NCBI GenBank assembly: GCA_946186335.1
Contig: CAMHMW010000062.1
Span: forward strand, 1-9,650
DNA length: 9,650 nucleotides
Direction: 5' to 3'
DNA from: an uncultured Candidatus Melainabacteria bacterium
GTDB taxonomy: Bacteria > Cyanobacteriota > Vampirovibrionia > Gastranaerophilales > Gastranaerophilaceae
In this document: positions 6,810 to 9,650 of the stretch, in pieces
Layout of the letters: each line of letters begins with the position of its first letter
Position numbering within the stretch: the stretch's first letter is position 1
Position numbers and translations under genes: made by a program
The notes under the pieces: model-generated
Databases searched by the model: none
What the model saw: only the letters and a program-made list of their open reading frames with translations
Told to the model about the DNA's origin: nothing

Positions 6810-9221
6810 TTATTTGAAGATTTTGTATAATTTTTGTGTGCCTATTATTATTTTAACATTTTTTATCTCAGATTTAAAGTCCCATGGCGATTTTATATTT
6901 CTGTCTTTTTCCCAAATCACGACTTCAAGTTTGTTATGTGGTTTTAAAAATTCGTTTATCAGATAAAATTTGTCCTGAACGTGGGCTCTTTTAATGTATC
7001 TTCCGATTTTTACCCCGTTTAAAAAGATGGTCGCTCTTTTGTAATCAAAGTCTTTAAATGAAACATATTTCGCAAAAAACTCGTTTTCATCCGTATCAAC
7101 ATCAAAATACGATGTTATTTTTGTAAGATAGGGGTTTTCACTTTCGTATTTCTTACACCGTTCTAGTGATAGTTTTTCACAGACTGAAAATTCTGTCGGT
7201 ATTTCGGGCGAGGTCCGGAAAAATACTAACCCTCTCGGATTGTTTGTATCTCCGGAAAAGCCTTTGTCAAAACCAAGATTTTGCACCAAAATCGTGAGTT
7301 CGTTTACGGGTTTATTTAAAATCTTTTCGGTTAGGGGAATTGAGATGGTTTCGGGTACGTCCTGTAATTTTTCAATTTTATAACTGTTTCTGTTCAGGAC
7401 TTCTTTTCCGTTTATATATACGGCAAAAAGATGTCGTGCGCTGAGTGTAATTGTATTAAGGTTATTCGGAATTTTTGCCTTGTACCAGACAAATTCGTCA
7501 AACAGAGAGCAGGAAAGCGAATCTGTTTTATCTTTTATTTTTGTCCAGCCGGAATAATCATATCCTGAGTCAATTTCCGGTGCGCAGAATTTGATGTCCG
7601 TAATTTCAGCCAAAACAGGTTCTTTTACAATTTCATCTTCCCTTACTACATAAGTCTTTTTTGCAAATTTGTTTTTCAAATCAAAATATGCAATTTCTGT
7701 ATTTTTTTCAAGAGCAACCGCACCGTTTGGAAGTACATAATCAGCGTTGAAAATTATCTTGTCCTCCAATAGCCATGAGCGGTCTGATAGTTTTCTTGTC
7801 AAAAAGACAAACTGGGTTGCTCCAAAACTCAAATGCTCATAATCCTGTTTATCGCCCGATATAACAGTGCCGTCTTTTAAATAAATATTTGCATTTTCAT
7901 CGGCAATAAAGAAAACGGTTTCTTCGTCCTCATTTTTAAGTCTTGCAAAAATTTCAACATCTGAAAATTCTATTTCGCACCCTTTTAATTTTAAATTAAC
8001 GGGGCATATTTTCATATCACAAGGTTTTAATTTTACAGTTTTCCCGTTGGGCAGACTGATGTCAGCCGCTTCCGTTCCGTCCGTCAAGTAGCGGATAAAC
8101 AGCCAGTCACAGTCGTTTGTCAAATCGTGGCGCATTTTTGCATAAATGTTTTCCTGATAAAAATCAAAATCTTTGGCTTCTGTTTGCGTAAAATCAAAAG
8201 ACTCAAGAAAATAATTAATCTCTTTTGCTTTAAAATAATTGTTTTGCATTATTCCAAATTCGTCTATGGGAGCGCAAAATTCATAACTCGTATAGACTTC
8301 GTCACACGCCAAATCTGCCCAGTTTGTACCCCCTGCTGCCATATAATGATTAAACAGAGTTACTCCTTGTGAAAGTGCGGTTTTTGTCATTATGTTAATA
8401 TGTTCATCTCCGAGGGCTTCTCTCAGGTGCTTATACCCCTGTCCGTCCCATTTGTCAAACCAGCCTGCCTGCATTTCCGCAACAAACGGCGGTGAATCTT
8501 CTTTTGCCCCCCGGAAGATTTCTTCCACATTATCAAGAGTGTCAAAACAGAAATTATCCTGTTTCCAGTTTTGGTTCGGGTTAATATAGGGGTACAGGTC
8601 AAGTGCATAAATATCAACGCAATCTGCCCACAAACCCGCAAAATATGCATCATTATGGAATATCGGGCAGGTAATTCCTCTGTCACGTGCCATTTTATAA
8701 AGTTCACGCATATAATCTTCTTCCATTGTGTCTGTCGCGTATTCGTTTTCTATCTGGAAAAGAATTACGTTATCAAATTCTTTAATTATGGGAATAATAT
8801 GGTCATACCATTCGGCAATATATTCCATATATCGTGGAGAATATTTATACTCCGTTCCGATTCTGTTTCTTGGAATTACATCTTCTTTTTGTAAAAGCCA
8901 AAAGGGTAAACCGCCCGCATTAACTTCAGCATTAATAAAAGGCCCGGGGCGGGCAATAATATATAAACCTGCATCTTTTGCTGCTTTTAAAACTTTTCTT
9001 ACGTCTTTAATTCCGCTGAAATCGTATTCCCCTTGTTTTTGACTGTGATAGTTCCAGTTAAAATAAATATCAACGGCATTATATCCGCCCGCTTTCATCT
9101 TTCTGAAACGATCCTGTGCAATTTTTTCTCCGGGGGAACGAAAATAATGAAAAGCCCCGCTTTTGATAAAAACACGCTTTCCGTCAATAATTAAAGAATA
9201 TTTGTCAAAAGAGATTTCCAT
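6810..9221 (-). CDS. glycoside hydrolase family 35 beta-galactosidase-like enzyme, cytoplasmic
   Basis: This 803-residue enzyme is predicted to release terminal beta-galactosyl (or similar) residues with retention of configuration. The catalytic TIM barrel occupies about residues 1-340. It opens with IIDGKRVFIKSGAFHYFRSP (11-30), the standard GH35 entry, and has ARPGPFINAEVNAGGLPFWL (90-109). The acid/base glutamate is in QIENEY (156-161, E160) and the nucleophile in VAEMQAGW (E249). AAGGTNWAD near 300 completes the family pattern. C-terminal to it are beta-rich regions, including jelly-roll galactose-binding-like segments around FAVYINGKEVLN and ATIFLNGVKIGRY. There is no signal peptide, so it probably acts on imported oligosaccharides. 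The start at 9221 is fixed by a TAG immediately upstream in frame and by the family N-terminus at residue 8 onward. No Shine-Dalgarno precedes it; the promoter abuts the ATG. Exact substrate is not predictable. Confidence 0.92.
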   Translation of the reverse strand: MEISFDKYSLIIDGKRVFIKSGAFHYFRSPGEKIAQDRFRKMKAGGYNAVDIYFNWNYHSQKQGEYDFSGIKDVRKVLKAAKDAGLYIIARPGPFINAEVNAGGLPFWLLQKEDVIPRNRIGTEYKYSPRYMEYIAEWYDHIIPIIKEFDNVILFQIENEYATDTMEEDYMRELYKMARDRGITCPIFHNDAYFAGLWADCVDIYALDLYPYINPNQNWKQDNFCFDTLDNVEEIFRGAKEDSPPFVAEMQAGWFDKWDGQGYKHLREALGDEHINIMTKTALSQGVTLFNHYMAAGGTNWADLACDEVYTSYEFCAPIDEFGIMQNNYFKAKEINYFLESFDFTQTEAKDFDFYQENIYAKMRHDLTNDCDWLFIRYLTDGTEAADISLPNGKTVKLKPCDMKICPVNLKLKGCEIEFSDVEIFARLKNEDEETVFFIADENANIYLKDGTVISGDKQDYEHLSFGATQFVFLTRKLSDRSWLLEDKIIFNADYVLPNGAVALEKNTEIAYFDLKNKFAKKTYVVREDEIVKEPVLAEITDIKFCAPEIDSGYDYSGWTKIKDKTDSLSCSLFDEFVWYKAKIPNNLNTITLSARHLFAVYINGKEVLNRNSYKIEKLQDVPETISIPLTEKILNKPVNELTILVQNLGFDKGFSGDTNNPRGLVFFRTSPEIPTEFSVCEKLSLERCKKYESENPYLTKITSYFDVDTDENEFFAKYVSFKDFDYKRATIFLNGVKIGRYIKRAHVQDKFYLINEFLKPHNKLEVVIWEKDRNIKSPWDFKSEIKNVKIIIGTQKLYKIFK

Positions 9222-9228
9222 CTATTTT

Positions 9229-9256
9229 ATTGTACAATTATTAGAAATTCGGTCAA
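9229..9256 (-). promoter_or_regulatory. sigma70-like promoter of the GH35 gene, predicting a leaderless transcript
   Basis: On the minus strand TTGACC (9251-9256, 5 of 6) and TACAAT (9229-9234, 5 of 6) are 16 bases apart. Only 7 bases separate the -10 from the ATG at 9221. The expected transcription start is therefore at or within a base or two of the start codon, and no ribosome binding site fits in between (the sequence is AAAATAG). Confidence 0.65.
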
Positions 9257-9285
9257 ATTTTTAATATATTGTTTAAAGTTGTTTA

Positions 9286-9308
9286 TGGTATGATTTGTTT
9301 AGAGAGGG
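9286..9308 (+). promoter_or_regulatory. extended -10 promoter and ribosome binding site of the thioesterase-like gene
   Basis: TGGTATGAT (9286-9294) is an extended -10 element; no good -35 lies at 16-18 bases (TTGTTT at 9269 is too close, 14 bases). The predicted start near 9301 leaves a leader of only about 13 bases, which just holds the ribosome binding site AGAGGG (9303-9308), 5 bases from the ATG at 9314. It is back to back with the GH35 promoter: the two -10 elements are about 54 bases apart and the GH35 -35 lies between them. Confidence 0.5.
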
Positions 9309-9313
9309 AAAAT

Positions 9314-9650
9314 ATGAACAAATACAAAAAAACATATAACGTAATTCTTGATAATATGGATTTATTTGAATACAGATTAAGACCGATTTCTGCCATAATG
9401 TATCTTCAGGATGCTTTTGCAAGATACACCGCAACAAAGAGAATGGCTGCTTACGATTTATTTAAGACTAATCAATACTGGGTTGTTGCGGAATTTAATA
9501 CTGATTTTACGGACGATTTGCCGTTTTGGTCGGAGGAAATTGAGATAAATATTTGGATTTCCGAAGTATCAAAATTAAAAGTTTATACTGATTATGAACT
9601 TAAATATAAAAACAAAACTTTTGCCAAAGGTAATGCACTCTGGTTTATTA
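9314..9650 (+). CDS. acyl-ACP thioesterase-like hotdog protein (partial, 5' end)
   Basis: The first 112 codons begin MNKYKKTYNVILDNMDLFEY and run off the right edge. The sequence fits the N-terminal hotdog domain of acyl-ACP thioesterases: a helix region LQDAFARYTATKRMAAYDLF, then QYWVVAEFNTDF and LPFWSEEIEINIWIS, matching the family pattern in which a W-V segment is followed by P-x-W-x-(D/E)-E-I-x-I-x-(T/I)-W. A later strand ends KGNALWFI. Such enzymes release fatty acids from acyl carrier protein in the cytoplasm. A related acyl-CoA thioesterase is possible. It is transcribed divergently from the GH35 gene and has no visible functional tie to the phosphonate genes. Catalytic residues of the second half lie beyond the window. 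Confidence 0.75.
   Translation, partial: MNKYKKTYNVILDNMDLFEYRLRPISAIMYLQDAFARYTATKRMAAYDLFKTNQYWVVAEFNTDFTDDLPFWSEEIEINIWISEVSKLKVYTDYELKYKNKTFAKGNALWFI

Noticed and set aside
8423..8707. Additional open frames inside the GH35 gene on both strands
   Set aside because: They lie wholly within a strongly supported GH35 coding sequence, lack ribosome binding sites and give translations without domain character.

Overview
This window comes from a low-GC bacterium. My hand count gives about 40% GC over 1-180, about 26% over 301-900, and one sampled line of the operon at about 35%. Ribosome binding sites are mostly Shine-Dalgarno type and the standard genetic code is in use. The gene content (phosphonate-to-surface cassette, LicD transferase, cytoplasmic GH35, acyl-ACP thioesterase-like protein) suits an uncultured, probably host-associated anaerobe. 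A Clostridia-type Firmicute is my first guess, but other low-GC gut phyla are not excluded.

Layout. Bases 1-184 hold the 3' end of an unrecognised plus-strand gene. Bases 267-973 hold a very AT-rich plus-strand gene with a winged-helix-like start, broken by a frameshift near 595 and an in-frame TAG at 863. A hairpin at 995-1018 separates this from everything on the minus strand. From 9221 down to 1065 seven minus-strand genes are packed closely: a GH35 glycosidase, a 123-residue protein of unknown function, and five genes for making and attaching an aminophosphonate. At the right edge a divergent plus-strand gene, the start of an acyl-ACP thioesterase-like protein, runs out of the window.

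How the genes work together. PEP mutase makes phosphonopyruvate. Phosphonopyruvate decarboxylase makes phosphonoacetaldehyde. The PLP-dependent transaminase makes 2-aminoethylphosphonate (AEP). A LicC/PntC-like nucleotidyltransferase probably activates AEP as CMP-AEP. A LicD-family enzyme probably transfers AEP phosphodiester groups onto a surface glycan. No choline import or choline kinase genes are present, which favours AEP over phosphocholine as the LicD substrate. The PEP mutase carries an extra N-terminal cytidylyltransferase-like domain that keeps HxGH but not the usual ISTT-type motif.

Regulation read from sequence. A sigma70-like promoter directly abuts the GH35 start codon, so that transcript is probably leaderless. 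A second sigma70-like promoter lies in the 118-base gap before licD, so the five phosphonate genes can be transcribed apart from the GH35 pair. The divergent thioesterase-like gene has an extended -10 promoter. No CRISPR array, tRNA, rRNA or insertion sequence was seen.
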